64,000 nucleotides of DNA, taken from assembly GCA_017307855.1 (NCBI GenBank), contig JAFKGD010000001.1, positions 62,001 through 126,000 of the forward strand, read 5' to 3'. The notes beneath the pieces were generated by a model, which saw nothing but the letters and a program-made list of their open reading frames with translations, had not been told where the DNA came from and did not search any database. Shown piece by piece: positions 8,268 through 15,532 of the stretch (position 1 is the first letter of the stretch; each line of letters begins with the position of its first letter). The DNA comes from Burkholderiales bacterium. Its GTDB lineage: Bacteria; Pseudomonadota; Gammaproteobacteria; Burkholderiales; Burkholderiaceae_C. Made by a program: the position numbers and the translations under genes.

Positions 8268-9680
8268 TCAGTCGGCGGACAGTTGTTCAGGCCGTACGGC
8301 CACGACCGGCGTGGTTCCGGCGGCCCGGTCCGGCGTGCGGGGCGGCTCCGGTTCGTGCAGTGCAGGCGGCTTGGCCATCAGCTTCAGGATGTAGAGCACG
8401 CCAGCGCCGAACACCGCGAAGTACACCACCACGAAAGCCACCAGCGAGGCGGCGACGGCCGGCGCGGCCAGCGGCGAGGCGGCGTCGGCCGTGCGCAGCA
8501 GGCCGTGAATGGTCCAGGGTTGTCGGCCCACCTCCGTGGTCACCCAGCCCGCCAGCACCGCGATCAGGCCAGAAGGGCCCATCGCGAGCGCAAAGCGGTG
8601 CAGCCATGTCCAGTCGTACAGCTTGCCGCGCGCGCGCGCGAGCAGGCTGACGGCCCCGAGCGCCGCCATCAGAAAGCCCAGCCCCACCATGATGCGGAAG
8701 GCCCAGAACACGATGCCCACAGGCGGGCGGTCGGCCGGCGGCACGGTGTCCAGCCCGGCCAGCGGCGCATTCATGTCGTGCTTGAGGATGAGCGAGGACG
8801 CCTTGGGAATCTGGATCGCGTAGTCCACGCGGTTCTCGGCACTGTTGGGTATGCCGAACAGGATGAGCGGCGCGCCTTCGGGATGGCTCTGGTAGTGGCC
8901 CTCCATGGCCATCACCTTCACGGGCTGGTGCTCCAGCGTGTTCAGGCCATGCATGTCGCCCAGCACGATCTGCAGCGGTGCCACGATGGCGGCCATCCAC
9001 ATGGCCATCGAGAACATGAGCCGCGCGCGCGGGTTGTCGCGGTCTTTCAGCAGATGCCAGGCGCCAACGCCGCCGACCATGAAGGCCGTGGTGAGGTAGG
9101 CCGCCGAAATCGTGTGCGCCAGGCGGTAGGGAAAGCTGGGGTTGAAGATGATCGCAAGCCAGCTGCCGGCCGAGACGAACTGGCCTTGCGCGTTCGTCGT
9201 GAAGCCCGCCGGCGTGTGCATCCAGCTGTTGACCGAGAGGATCCAGAAGGCAGAGACGAAGGTGCCCAGCGCCACCATCAGCGTGGCGGTGAAGTGCAGC
9301 CGCTTGCCCACGCGCCGCATCCCGAACAGCATCACGCCCAGGAAGCCTGCTTCCAGGAAGAAGGCCGTCAGCACTTCGTAGGCCATCAGTGGGCCGATGA
9401 TGGGGCCTGCCTTGTCCGAAAAGACCGACCAATTGGTGCCGAACTGGTAGGACATGACGATGCCCGAGACCACACCCATCCCGAACACCAGCGCAAAGAT
9501 CTTTATCCAGTAGCGATACAGGTCCATGTAGTGTGCGCGGCCGGTCTTGAGCCACAGGCCTTCCAGCACGGCCAGGTAACTGGCCAGACCGATCGTGATG
9601 GCAGGGAAGAGAAAGTGGAAGCTGACGGTGAACGCAAACTGTATGCGGGCCAGCAGCAAAGCTTCGGGAAAATCGAGCAT
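8268..9680 (-). CDS. cydA: Cytochrome bd-type quinol oxidase subunit I (CioA/CydA)
   Basis: The 470-residue subunit has the haem-ligand His22 in FHFLFPAITIG, the VMSYQFGTNWS segment and the conserved GRQPW motif (EVGRQPWTIHGLLRT). It carries haems b558, b595 and d in the inner membrane and oxidises quinol. The short Q-loop suggests the cyanide-insensitive type. It is the first gene of a three-gene operon (cydA, cydB, DUF2474). The leader has a sigma-54 promoter and palindromic TGGCAG sites, so it is probably controlled by FisR or a related activator. Confidence 0.95.
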   Translation of the reverse strand: MLDFPEALLLARIQFAFTVSFHFLFPAITIGLASYLAVLEGLWLKTGRAHYMDLYRYWIKIFALVFGMGVVSGIVMSYQFGTNWSVFSDKAGPIIGPLMAYEVLTAFFLEAGFLGVMLFGMRRVGKRLHFTATLMVALGTFVSAFWILSVNSWMHTPAGFTTNAQGQFVSAGSWLAIIFNPSFPYRLAHTISAAYLTTAFMVGGVGAWHLLKDRDNPRARLMFSMAMWMAAIVAPLQIVLGDMHGLNTLEHQPVKVMAMEGHYQSHPEGAPLILFGIPNSAENRVDYAIQIPKASSLILKHDMNAPLAGLDTVPPADRPPVGIVFWAFRIMVGLGFLMAALGAVSLLARARGKLYDWTWLHRFALAMGPSGLIAVLAGWVTTEVGRQPWTIHGLLRTADAASPLAAPAVAASLVAFVVVYFAVFGAGVLYILKLMAKPPALHEPEPPRTPDRAAGTTPVVAVRPEQLSAD

Positions 9681-9740
9681 CGTGAATCCTTTGAAGCGCC
9701 AGCCCCGCAGATCTCTGCAAGGCAGCGCGTGTGTGGCATC

Positions 9741-9755
9741 TCAAGACGCGTGCCA
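9741..9755 (-). promoter_or_regulatory. Sigma-54 promoter of the bd-oxidase operon
   Basis: On the minus strand the site reads TGGCACGCGTCTTGA. It differs at one spacer base from the promoter at 5547-5561 (TGGCACGCCTCTTGA). It lies about 60 bp upstream of cydA. Confidence 0.8.
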
Positions 9756-9842
9756 GCGAAGCGACGAGTAGAAATTCTTTTCTTGTCAGGGACTTGCGTC
9801 GCGGCCAGGCCGATGATGGCATTGACTTGGCAATATGTCAGG

Positions 9843-9874
9843 CTGCCATGTGGCAGTTCTCTGCCACATGGCAG
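9843..9874. promoter_or_regulatory. Two CTGCCA-N2-TGGCAG palindromes, candidate enhancer
   Basis: CTGCCATGTGGCAG (9843-9856) and CTGCCACATGGCAG (9861-9874) are perfect inverted repeats of the TGGCAG element that is also arrayed upstream of fisR. They lie about 90-130 bp upstream of the cydA sigma-54 promoter, which is typical for an enhancer. Binding by FisR is inferred. Confidence 0.65.
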
Positions 9875-9889
9875 TTCCTTACGGACGCA

Positions 9890-10540
9890 TCAGCTACCCA
9901 CCCGGTCGAACGCATACAACACCCACGCCACCGCCAGCGCTGCCACCGGCCCGGCGAAGGGGTGCAGCATGGCCGCCACCACGGGCACCACGAGCACCAG
10001 CTGCCGCAGCCCGAAGCCGTACAACAGCCCCGCCTTACGCACGTAGCGCACGCCCAGCGGCGTCCAGCCGGTGCGGGCCTCGGAGCCCACCGGCATGCCG
10101 CCGACGAAGCCCGCATGGTTGTAGAAGCGCACGGCCATCAGCGTGGAGACCAGCGAGGCGAACAGCAGCGACAGCAGCACGAGCTCGAGCAGCAGGCGCG
10201 GCGTGACCAGGGCCAGCGGCGCCACCGTGGCCGCGTGGTCCACGATGGTGTGCAGCGAGGGCGCGGCCAGCGTGACCGTGCCCATCAGCGCCAGCGCGGA
10301 GGTGGAGGCCAGCATGGTGGCCGACATCAGCGAGTTGCGCAGCGTCTGCACCGCCAGCACCTCGGAGCCCTGGGCGGCCGAGACGGCCAGGAACCAGTCC
10401 TCGCGCAAGCCAGCATGCGCCGCGCGTGCCACCGCGCCCGGCCGGCGGCGCTGCAGCAGCACCAGCGCAGCCTCGTACAGCAGCACCAGGGCCAGCGTCG
10501 CCAGCACGGCGAGCCAGCTGCCTGCGGGCGCGACACTCAC
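9890..10540 (-). CDS. DUF599 family membrane protein
   Basis: A 216-residue protein with about four to five membrane segments and the DUF599 pattern HAGLREDWFLA ... TLRNSLMSATMLASTSALALMG. No enzymatic activity is established for the family. Its ATG overlaps the stop of the DUF6691 gene by 4 bp, so it is the last gene of the BigR-headed operon. The location suggests a role in sulfur-compound traffic or membrane homeostasis; this is inference. Confidence 0.85.
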   Translation of the reverse strand: MSVAPAGSWLAVLATLALVLLYEAALVLLQRRRPGAVARAAHAGLREDWFLAVSAAQGSEVLAVQTLRNSLMSATMLASTSALALMGTVTLAAPSLHTIVDHAATVAPLALVTPRLLLELVLLSLLFASLVSTLMAVRFYNHAGFVGGMPVGSEARTGWTPLGVRYVRKAGLLYGFGLRQLVLVVPVVAAMLHPFAGPVAALAVAWVLYAFDRVGS

Positions 10541-10983
10541 CGCAACGTCCCGTCCGCTGCGCGACGGCCGGCCGGTCGTCGCTCCAGCAGTTCGAACAGC
10601 CCCATGCCGGCCAGCATGGCCAGCACGAACACGGCGGCCTTCACCTCACCCATGCCCAGAGCCACCAGTGCCGGCCCGGGGCAGAAACCGGCGATGCCCC
10701 AGCCAATGCCGAACAGCAGGCCGCCGCCGACGAGGCGCCGGTCGATGCGGCTGCCCTGGGGCAACTGCATCTCCAGCCCGAGCAGACTGCGTGCACGGCC
10801 CCTGGCCAGCGTGAAGGCCACAAGGCCGACGGCGATGGCGCCGGCCATCACCAGCGCCAGCGACGGATCCCAGGCACCCGCCAGATCGAGAAAGCCCAGC
10901 ACCTTGGCCGGATCGGCCATGCCGGAGAGGATGAGTCCGAGGCCGAAGACCAGGCCGGCGATGAGAGATGTGACGATGGACAT
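10537..10983 (-). CDS. DUF6691 / YeeE-YedE-like sulfur transport half-protein
   Basis: The 148-residue membrane protein starts with the family signature LVFGLGLILSGMADPAKVLGFLDLAGAWDPSLALVM and ends with a second half containing GGGLLFGIGWGIAGFCPGPALVALG. The GxGWGxxGxCPGP cysteine is conserved in YeeE-type thiosulfate/sulfur-compound channels. It is paired with the YeeE-like gene just upstream, and the two together probably form one transporter (PmpAB-type). Confidence 0.88.
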   Translation of the reverse strand: MSIVTSLIAGLVFGLGLILSGMADPAKVLGFLDLAGAWDPSLALVMAGAIAVGLVAFTLARGRARSLLGLEMQLPQGSRIDRRLVGGGLLFGIGWGIAGFCPGPALVALGMGEVKAAVFVLAMLAGMGLFELLERRPAGRRAADGTLR

Positions 10984-10995
10984 GTGCGCGGCTCC

Positions 10996-11430
10996 TCAGG
11001 CGGACAACAGGTGGCGAACGACGTAGACGGTGACGAAACCCGCGCCCATGAAGGCCAGCGTGGCCACCAGCGAGCGCGGCGACAGGCGCGAGAGCCCGCA
11101 GACGCCGTGGCCGCTGGTGCAGCCCGAGCCGTAGCGCGTGCCCACGCCAACCAGCAGCCCGGCGACGATGAGCGCCCCCCAGCCGGCGTCGATCTGCGGC
11201 CGGGGCAGGACGGTGGCCCAGGCGTAGACCACAGGCGCGCCGACCAGGCCGACCAGGAAGGCAAGCCGCCAGCCCACGCCGCCCGATGCGGGCCGCAGCA
11301 GTCCGCCCAGGATGCCGCTGATCCCGGCGATGCGGCCATTGAACAGCACGAAGATGGCGGCCGCGAGTCCGATGAGGGCGCCCCCGGCCAGTGCGGCGTA
11401 GGGCGTGAAGGCGTTCCAGGCGATGGTCAT
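10996..11430 (-). CDS. YeeE/YedE family sulfur-compound transporter half
   Basis: A 144-residue membrane protein with YeeE-type signatures: [28 protein letters not shown] and [23 protein letters not shown]. The second contains conserved cysteines of the sulfur-compound channel. I chose the ATG at 11430 because the upstream extension would run into the ArsR gene. It forms an operon with DUF6691 and the BigR-type regulator, an arrangement known from sulfide-detoxification loci. Confidence 0.88.
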   Translation of the reverse strand: MTIAWNAFTPYAALAGGALIGLAAAIFVLFNGRIAGISGILGGLLRPASGGVGWRLAFLVGLVGAPVVYAWATVLPRPQIDAGWGALIVAGLLVGVGTRYGSGCTSGHGVCGLSRLSPRSLVATLAFMGAGFVTVYVVRHLLSA

Positions 11431-11437
11431 GGTGGGG

Positions 11438-11764
11438 TCATTCCTTGGGGCAGTAGAGGCGGTACAGCAGTTCAAGCATCTCGAGCAGATTGCGGTCGGC
11501 GACGCTGTAGAAGATCTGCTTGCCTTCGCGGCGCGTCTCGACCACGCCCTCGTTGCGCAGCACGCCGAGTTGCTGCGACAGCGTGGGCTGGCGGATGCCC
11601 AGCGTGGCTTCCAGGTCGCTCACGCACATCTCGCCCTGCGAGAGCTGGCACAGCAGCAGCAGGCGGTCTTCGTTGGCCAGCACCTTGAGCGCGGCCACGG
11701 CGGTGCCTGCAGCCTTGCGCAGTGCTTCAGGATCGATGAGAACGCGGGCAGGGGTCATGGCCAT
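11438..11764 (-). CDS. bigR: BigR/SqrR-type ArsR-family sulfide/persulfide-responsive repressor
   Basis: A 108-residue winged-helix ArsR protein. It has Cys47 in GEMCVSDLEATL and Cys105 in the C-terminal YRLYCPKE. These two positions match the cysteine pair that forms a di- or tetrasulfide in BigR and SqrR. The recognition helix lies in RQPTLSQQLGVLRNEGVV. It heads the YeeE-DUF6691-DUF599 operon and probably represses it until sulfane sulfur appears. The AT-rich leader beyond its start is the likely operator. Confidence 0.88.
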   Translation of the reverse strand: MAMTPARVLIDPEALRKAAGTAVAALKVLANEDRLLLLCQLSQGEMCVSDLEATLGIRQPTLSQQLGVLRNEGVVETRREGKQIFYSVADRNLLEMLELLYRLYCPKE

Positions 11765-11775
11765 CTCTTGCTTAA

Positions 11776-11820
11776 CGTCTTAATAATATATCAAAAAATA
11801 AAATGTATGTTGTGAATATG
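11776..11820. promoter_or_regulatory. AT-rich leader of bigR, probable promoter and BigR operator
   Basis: An AT-rich block (TTAATAATATATC followed by an A-rich run) stands out in a GC-rich region directly upstream of bigR. Known BigR operators are AT-rich inverted repeats overlapping the promoter, so autorepression here is plausible. The remaining intergenic DNA to 12068 shows no gene. Confidence 0.5.
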
Positions 11821-12068
11821 TGGCGTGGCCCGCACGCGGGCGACGACGTCCGCGGCCACACGGCACGAAATGCCAGCTACGCCGTCGGTACCCGCTTGAG
11901 CCGGGTTGGGCGTGCACCATCCGGCGCTGATCCAGATCGCTGTGGGGCAGTGCACCGCCGACCTTGGCGCCATCAGTCTGTTACGCCTATACGCCCGCCG
12001 GAATGATCTCTGGCGCTGTGGCCGGCGTAGACGGAGACATCCACGAATCGAAGAGCGAGGTGAAAGAC

Positions 12069-12647
12069 ATGCCCAAGGTACCCCATCACGCCCGGCGCTG
12101 GCGACTGCTGGCCGCCGTCTGCGCGGCCGCTGCACTGGCCGCCTGCGCCACGCGCACGCGCGACGCCGCGCCCGCCGAAGTTCCCACCATTCCGACGGCG
12201 GGGACGGTCGATCTGGCGGGCTTCATGGGCGACTGGTACGTCATCGCCCATATTCCGACGTGGCCCGAGCGCGCGGCCTTCAATGCGGTCGAGTCGTACT
12301 CGCTGCGCGATGATGGCCGTATCGCCACGCGCTTCCGCTACCGGCACGGCAGCTTCGATACGCCGGTGAGCACCATGTACCCCGTGGGCACGGTTCGGCC
12401 GGGCGGGGGTAACGCGGTGTGGGACATGCAGTTCATCTGGCCATTCCAGGCCGAATACGTGATCGCCGATCTGTCGCCGGACGGCCAGCGCACGATCGTG
12501 GCGCGGTCCAGCCGGGACTACGCCTGGGTGATGGCGCGTACGCCGCAGATCATGCCGCAGCACTACGAGGAGGCCATGACGCGCCTGCGTGCCCTGGGTT
12601 ACGACACGGCCAAGGTCCGGCGCGTGCCGCAGCGCTGGCCGGAGTAG
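12069..12647 (+). CDS. blc: Outer-membrane lipocalin lipoprotein (Blc-like)
   Basis: The 192-residue protein begins with a lipoprotein signal peptide (basic MPKVPHHARRWR, hydrophobic core, lipobox ALAAC). The lipocalin motif FMGDWYVIAHIP follows, with later blocks (WDMQFIWPFQAEYVIADL, RTPQIMPQHYEEAMTRLRALGYD) matching bacterial Blc proteins. The ATG at 12069 has a GAGGTGA Shine-Dalgarno and is preferred over the upstream start at 11964. Blc proteins bind lysophospholipids or fatty acids at the outer membrane. Its stop lies 9 bp from the end of the convergent DUF2878 gene. Confidence 0.9.
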   Translation: MPKVPHHARRWRLLAAVCAAAALAACATRTRDAAPAEVPTIPTAGTVDLAGFMGDWYVIAHIPTWPERAAFNAVESYSLRDDGRIATRFRYRHGSFDTPVSTMYPVGTVRPGGGNAVWDMQFIWPFQAEYVIADLSPDGQRTIVARSSRDYAWVMARTPQIMPQHYEEAMTRLRALGYDTAKVRRVPQRWPE

Positions 12648-12656
12648 GCCGACGGA

Positions 12657-13235
12657 TCAGGTGGCGGGGTGGCTCGGCAGGGCCGCCGGCCTCGCGCCGT
12701 CCAGCCGCCGCGCCAGCGCGCACAGCGCCGGCAGCACCAGCGCCCATTCCAGCGCGAGCAGCCCCATCGCGCGCGCGGGCTGCAGCATCTCGGCGGCTCC
12801 CAGCCGCGCGCCCGATGCGAAGGCCAGCGGGCCCGCGACGGCGCCCAGCAACGCCGCCAGCCACCAGCGACCATGCAGGCAGCGAAGTGTGACATTGAGC
12901 GAGGTGGCGAACACGGCCCACAGCCCCGTGATCCACAGTGGCGGCAACACGGCCGACCACTGGCCGGATGCGTAGGCGATGGCGCCCTGCCGCAGCACCA
13001 GAGCGTCGGCCAGCGTGCCCGCAATGGCTGCCAGGGCGATGAGCCCGCCCTCCCGTGCCGTCTGCGGCGCCCGCCAGAGATGCCAGACCACGACGGCCAG
13101 GGCCGGCACGCAGGCCCAGCCCGCAAAGCCGTGCGCGGCGCCCAGCACGGCGGCAAACCAGGCGATCTGCGTCGCCAGGAAGTTGCTCCATAACCAGGAC
13201 CGGCTGGGCAGGCCGGGTGGGAGATCGTCTCGCAT
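12657..13235 (-). CDS. DUF2878 family membrane protein
   Basis: The 192-residue protein has about six hydrophobic segments and the family pattern NFLATQIAWFAAVLGAA ... LPPLWITGLWAVFATSLNVTL. Function is unknown. In other bacteria DUF2878 genes often occur near DUF1365/cyclopropane-synthase clusters. Here that cluster starts 7 kb away, so the link is only suggestive. It stands alone between the lipocalin gene and the iron-uptake locus. Confidence 0.8.
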   Translation of the reverse strand: MRDDLPPGLPSRSWLWSNFLATQIAWFAAVLGAAHGFAGWACVPALAVVVWHLWRAPQTAREGGLIALAAIAGTLADALVLRQGAIAYASGQWSAVLPPLWITGLWAVFATSLNVTLRCLHGRWWLAALLGAVAGPLAFASGARLGAAEMLQPARAMGLLALEWALVLPALCALARRLDGARPAALPSHPAT

Positions 13236-13373
13236 CGCCGTTGTACGCAGGCCGTTGCGTGGTGGATGCGTCCGGCCACGCGTATGGCATGCCGCTCAGG
13301 CCGCCGCTGCGACACGTTCCGGTGCATCGCGATCGGCATTGGTCGCAAGCGGGGCGGCGCGCCCGGGTCGGCT

Positions 13374-13658
13374 TCAGCGCGAGGCGCGACGGCGGGCCAG
13401 CGCGGTGAACGTGGCCGCGACCAGCAACGCACATGGCGTCAACAGCCCGAACCAGAGGATGAAGCCGGATGCCGCACCCTGCGCGCAGGCGGCCAGCCCA
13501 TACGACAGACCCAGCAACGCCGTGCCCGCCAGGCGCAGCCATGGCCGCAGGCCGGGGCGGAGAGTGCGCCGCAGCATCTGCTCCTGATGGCGGTCGAGCA
13601 GCAGCGCCAGCGCGCCGAATCCCAGCACCGCGGCGACGCAGGCCAGGGCGATCAGCAC
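13374..13658 (-). CDS. DUF3325 family iron-uptake accessory membrane protein (GTG start)
   Basis: The 94-residue protein has three hydrophobic segments and a family-like LLLDRHQEQMLRRTL motif. It starts at a GTG inside the last codons of the PepSY gene (7-bp overlap), so translation is coupled. DUF3325, PepSY-TM and DUF3649 genes commonly form a module beside TonB-dependent siderophore receptors, as here. Its exact function is unknown. Confidence 0.78.
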   Translation of the reverse strand: MLIALACVAAVLGFGALALLLDRHQEQMLRRTLRPGLRPWLRLAGTALLGLSYGLAACAQGAASGFILWFGLLTPCALLVAATFTALARRRASR

Positions 13659-15190
13659 GGCACCGCCTGATCGGCACGCCTGTGCAATGACACGGCGGTG
13701 ACCATCAGCAGCGTGCCCGCCAGAAGCGCTGTCGCATCGAACCCGCCCAGGGCCCAGTCGCCGGCCGCCAGGGCACGCGGCATGGACAGGCCGCCGGTGG
13801 CCGCGTTGAGCAGCGGCAACAGCGCCAGCGCCAGGCCGGCGAAGGCCCATTGCTCGACCCAGGCCCGCGCCGGCCGCCGCAGCACTGCGTGCAAAAAGGT
13901 AGCGGCCCAGGCGCAGAACATCGTCTGCTGCTCCAGTGCAGCCCGCCCCGGCAGAGCGGCGGGGATCAGCCGGTTGGCCCAGAAGTAGGCCGCCACCGCG
14001 ACCACGAGGCCGGCCACCACGGCGACATTCAGCCGCTCCACCAGCCGCAGCCCCGCATGCGGCAAGGCGCGGCCCAGTTCCACGCGCTGGCGGCGCTTGA
14101 CCGTCCACAGCACCAGGCCGGTGGCGATCATGGCGCAGCCCAGCGCCCCCGACAGCACGTACAGCGCGCGCAGCAGCGGCCCGGCGAACAGGCCCTCGTG
14201 CAGGCCCAGCATCAGGTCGCGAAAGGTCCGGGGGCCCGATTGCACTGCGGGCCGGTGGGCCAGCAGTTCGCCGCTGACGCCGTCATAGACCAGCAGGTCG
14301 GTCGTGCGCACCGGCCCGGCCGCGAAGCTGCCCGCGACGAGGACGCGTGCATGCGCGTAGCCGGGGTTCTGGATGTCGATCGTGGCCACCGGCGCTCCGG
14401 CGATACGGAGTTGCGCATCCTGCACCAGCGCAGGCAGCGACAGCAGCGGCGCCGGCCGGCCGGCCGCCGCCGCGGGTGCGAGCGGAGGAAACATGCCGTC
14501 CATGAAGTCACGCTGCCCGCGCTCTCCGCTGCCGAACCAGGCGACCACGATCAGTGGCGTGAAGGAGAACATCACGAACACCAGGCCCGAGTAGGCGATC
14601 ATGAACTGGAACGGCAGCGAGACCACGCTCACGAGGTTGTGCGCATCCAGCCACGAGCGCTGGCCCTTGCCCGGCCGGAAGGTGAAGAAGTCCGCGAACA
14701 GCCGGCGATGCGCAACGACGCCTGTGACCAGCGCGACCAGCAGAGCCATCGTCGCGGCGCCGACGATCCATTCCGCCAGGCGGGCGGGCAGGTAGTGCAG
14801 CCTCCAGTGCAACTGGTAGAGCCACTGGCCGCCGCCGGTGTCGCGCACGGCCATGCGTTGCCCGGTATGCGGATCGAGCCAGGCTGAGCCCGACGCCGTG
14901 CCGCGCCACGACACCTGAAGGAACGGGTCGTTGCGGTCGAGCGGCAAGGTGATCGTCCAGCGCTGCGCATCGCCGGCCTGTGCCTGCAGGAAATCGTGAG
15001 CCTGCCCGATAGCCGCGTCCTGCGACAGGGGCCATTGCGCCGCCGGTAGCTCGGGGCGCATCCAGCGGTCGATCTCGGTGTCGAGGTAGCCAGCCGTTCC
15101 GGTGACGAACATGAAATACAGCACCCAGCCGCTTAGGACACCCAGCCAGGTGTGCAGCCAGGCCATCGATTGGCGGAACTGGTCTTTCAT
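13652..15190 (-). CDS. PepSY-associated TM-helix protein (siderophore/iron reductase-like)
   Basis: A 512-residue membrane protein with the N-terminal QSMAWLHTWLGVLSGWVLYFMFVTGTAGYLDTEID region and several later helices typical of PepSY-TM proteins such as PiuB/FoxB. Conserved histidines in the helices (MAWLHTW, LYQLHWRLHYLP) are potential haem ligands. It sits between DUF3649 and DUF3325 genes and downstream of a TonB-dependent receptor. It probably reduces or releases iron from the imported siderophore. Confidence 0.88.
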   Translation of the reverse strand: MKDQFRQSMAWLHTWLGVLSGWVLYFMFVTGTAGYLDTEIDRWMRPELPAAQWPLSQDAAIGQAHDFLQAQAGDAQRWTITLPLDRNDPFLQVSWRGTASGSAWLDPHTGQRMAVRDTGGGQWLYQLHWRLHYLPARLAEWIVGAATMALLVALVTGVVAHRRLFADFFTFRPGKGQRSWLDAHNLVSVVSLPFQFMIAYSGLVFVMFSFTPLIVVAWFGSGERGQRDFMDGMFPPLAPAAAAGRPAPLLSLPALVQDAQLRIAGAPVATIDIQNPGYAHARVLVAGSFAAGPVRTTDLLVYDGVSGELLAHRPAVQSGPRTFRDLMLGLHEGLFAGPLLRALYVLSGALGCAMIATGLVLWTVKRRQRVELGRALPHAGLRLVERLNVAVVAGLVVAVAAYFWANRLIPAALPGRAALEQQTMFCAWAATFLHAVLRRPARAWVEQWAFAGLALALLPLLNAATGGLSMPRALAAGDWALGGFDATALLAGTLLMVTAVSLHRRADQAVPC

Positions 15191-15209
15191 GCCCGGAGAG
15201 CAGAGCGCA

Positions 15210-15497
15210 TCAGCACAGGTTCAGCGCTGCCCACGACAGCACCGCCGCCGGCAGCGCCACGGCCGCCAGCCCTGCCCATGCGCGCGGTGCGCTGCGGGCC
15301 GCGAAGGCCCACATCACGGCAGCCGCCCAGGGCAGAAAGCTCAGCTGCATGGCGGCCAGCGCCGCGTCTGCCCGTGCCATCGGCCACGCGGCCGAAGCCA
15401 GCGCGACGATGGCGACGGACAGCGCGCTCGCCAGCACGTGGCCGCCCAGCACGGCGGCCAAGATGCGAGACAGCACGGTCCAGTGCGTGGAGGTCAT
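15210..15497 (-). CDS. DUF3649 family iron-transport accessory protein
   Basis: A 95-residue membrane protein with three hydrophobic segments (RILAAVLGGHVLASALSVA; MQLSFLPWAAAVMWAFAARS). The length and pattern fit DUF3649. It lies between the receptor gene and the PepSY gene. Its short spacing to both neighbours suggests one transcript from the receptor onward. The biochemical role is unknown. Confidence 0.78.
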   Translation of the reverse strand: MTSTHWTVLSRILAAVLGGHVLASALSVAIVALASAAWPMARADAALAAMQLSFLPWAAAVMWAFAARSAPRAWAGLAAVALPAAVLSWAALNLC

Positions 15498-15532
15498 GGT
15501 GGCGACTGCTGCGGCACGGAGCTGTCGGCGGA

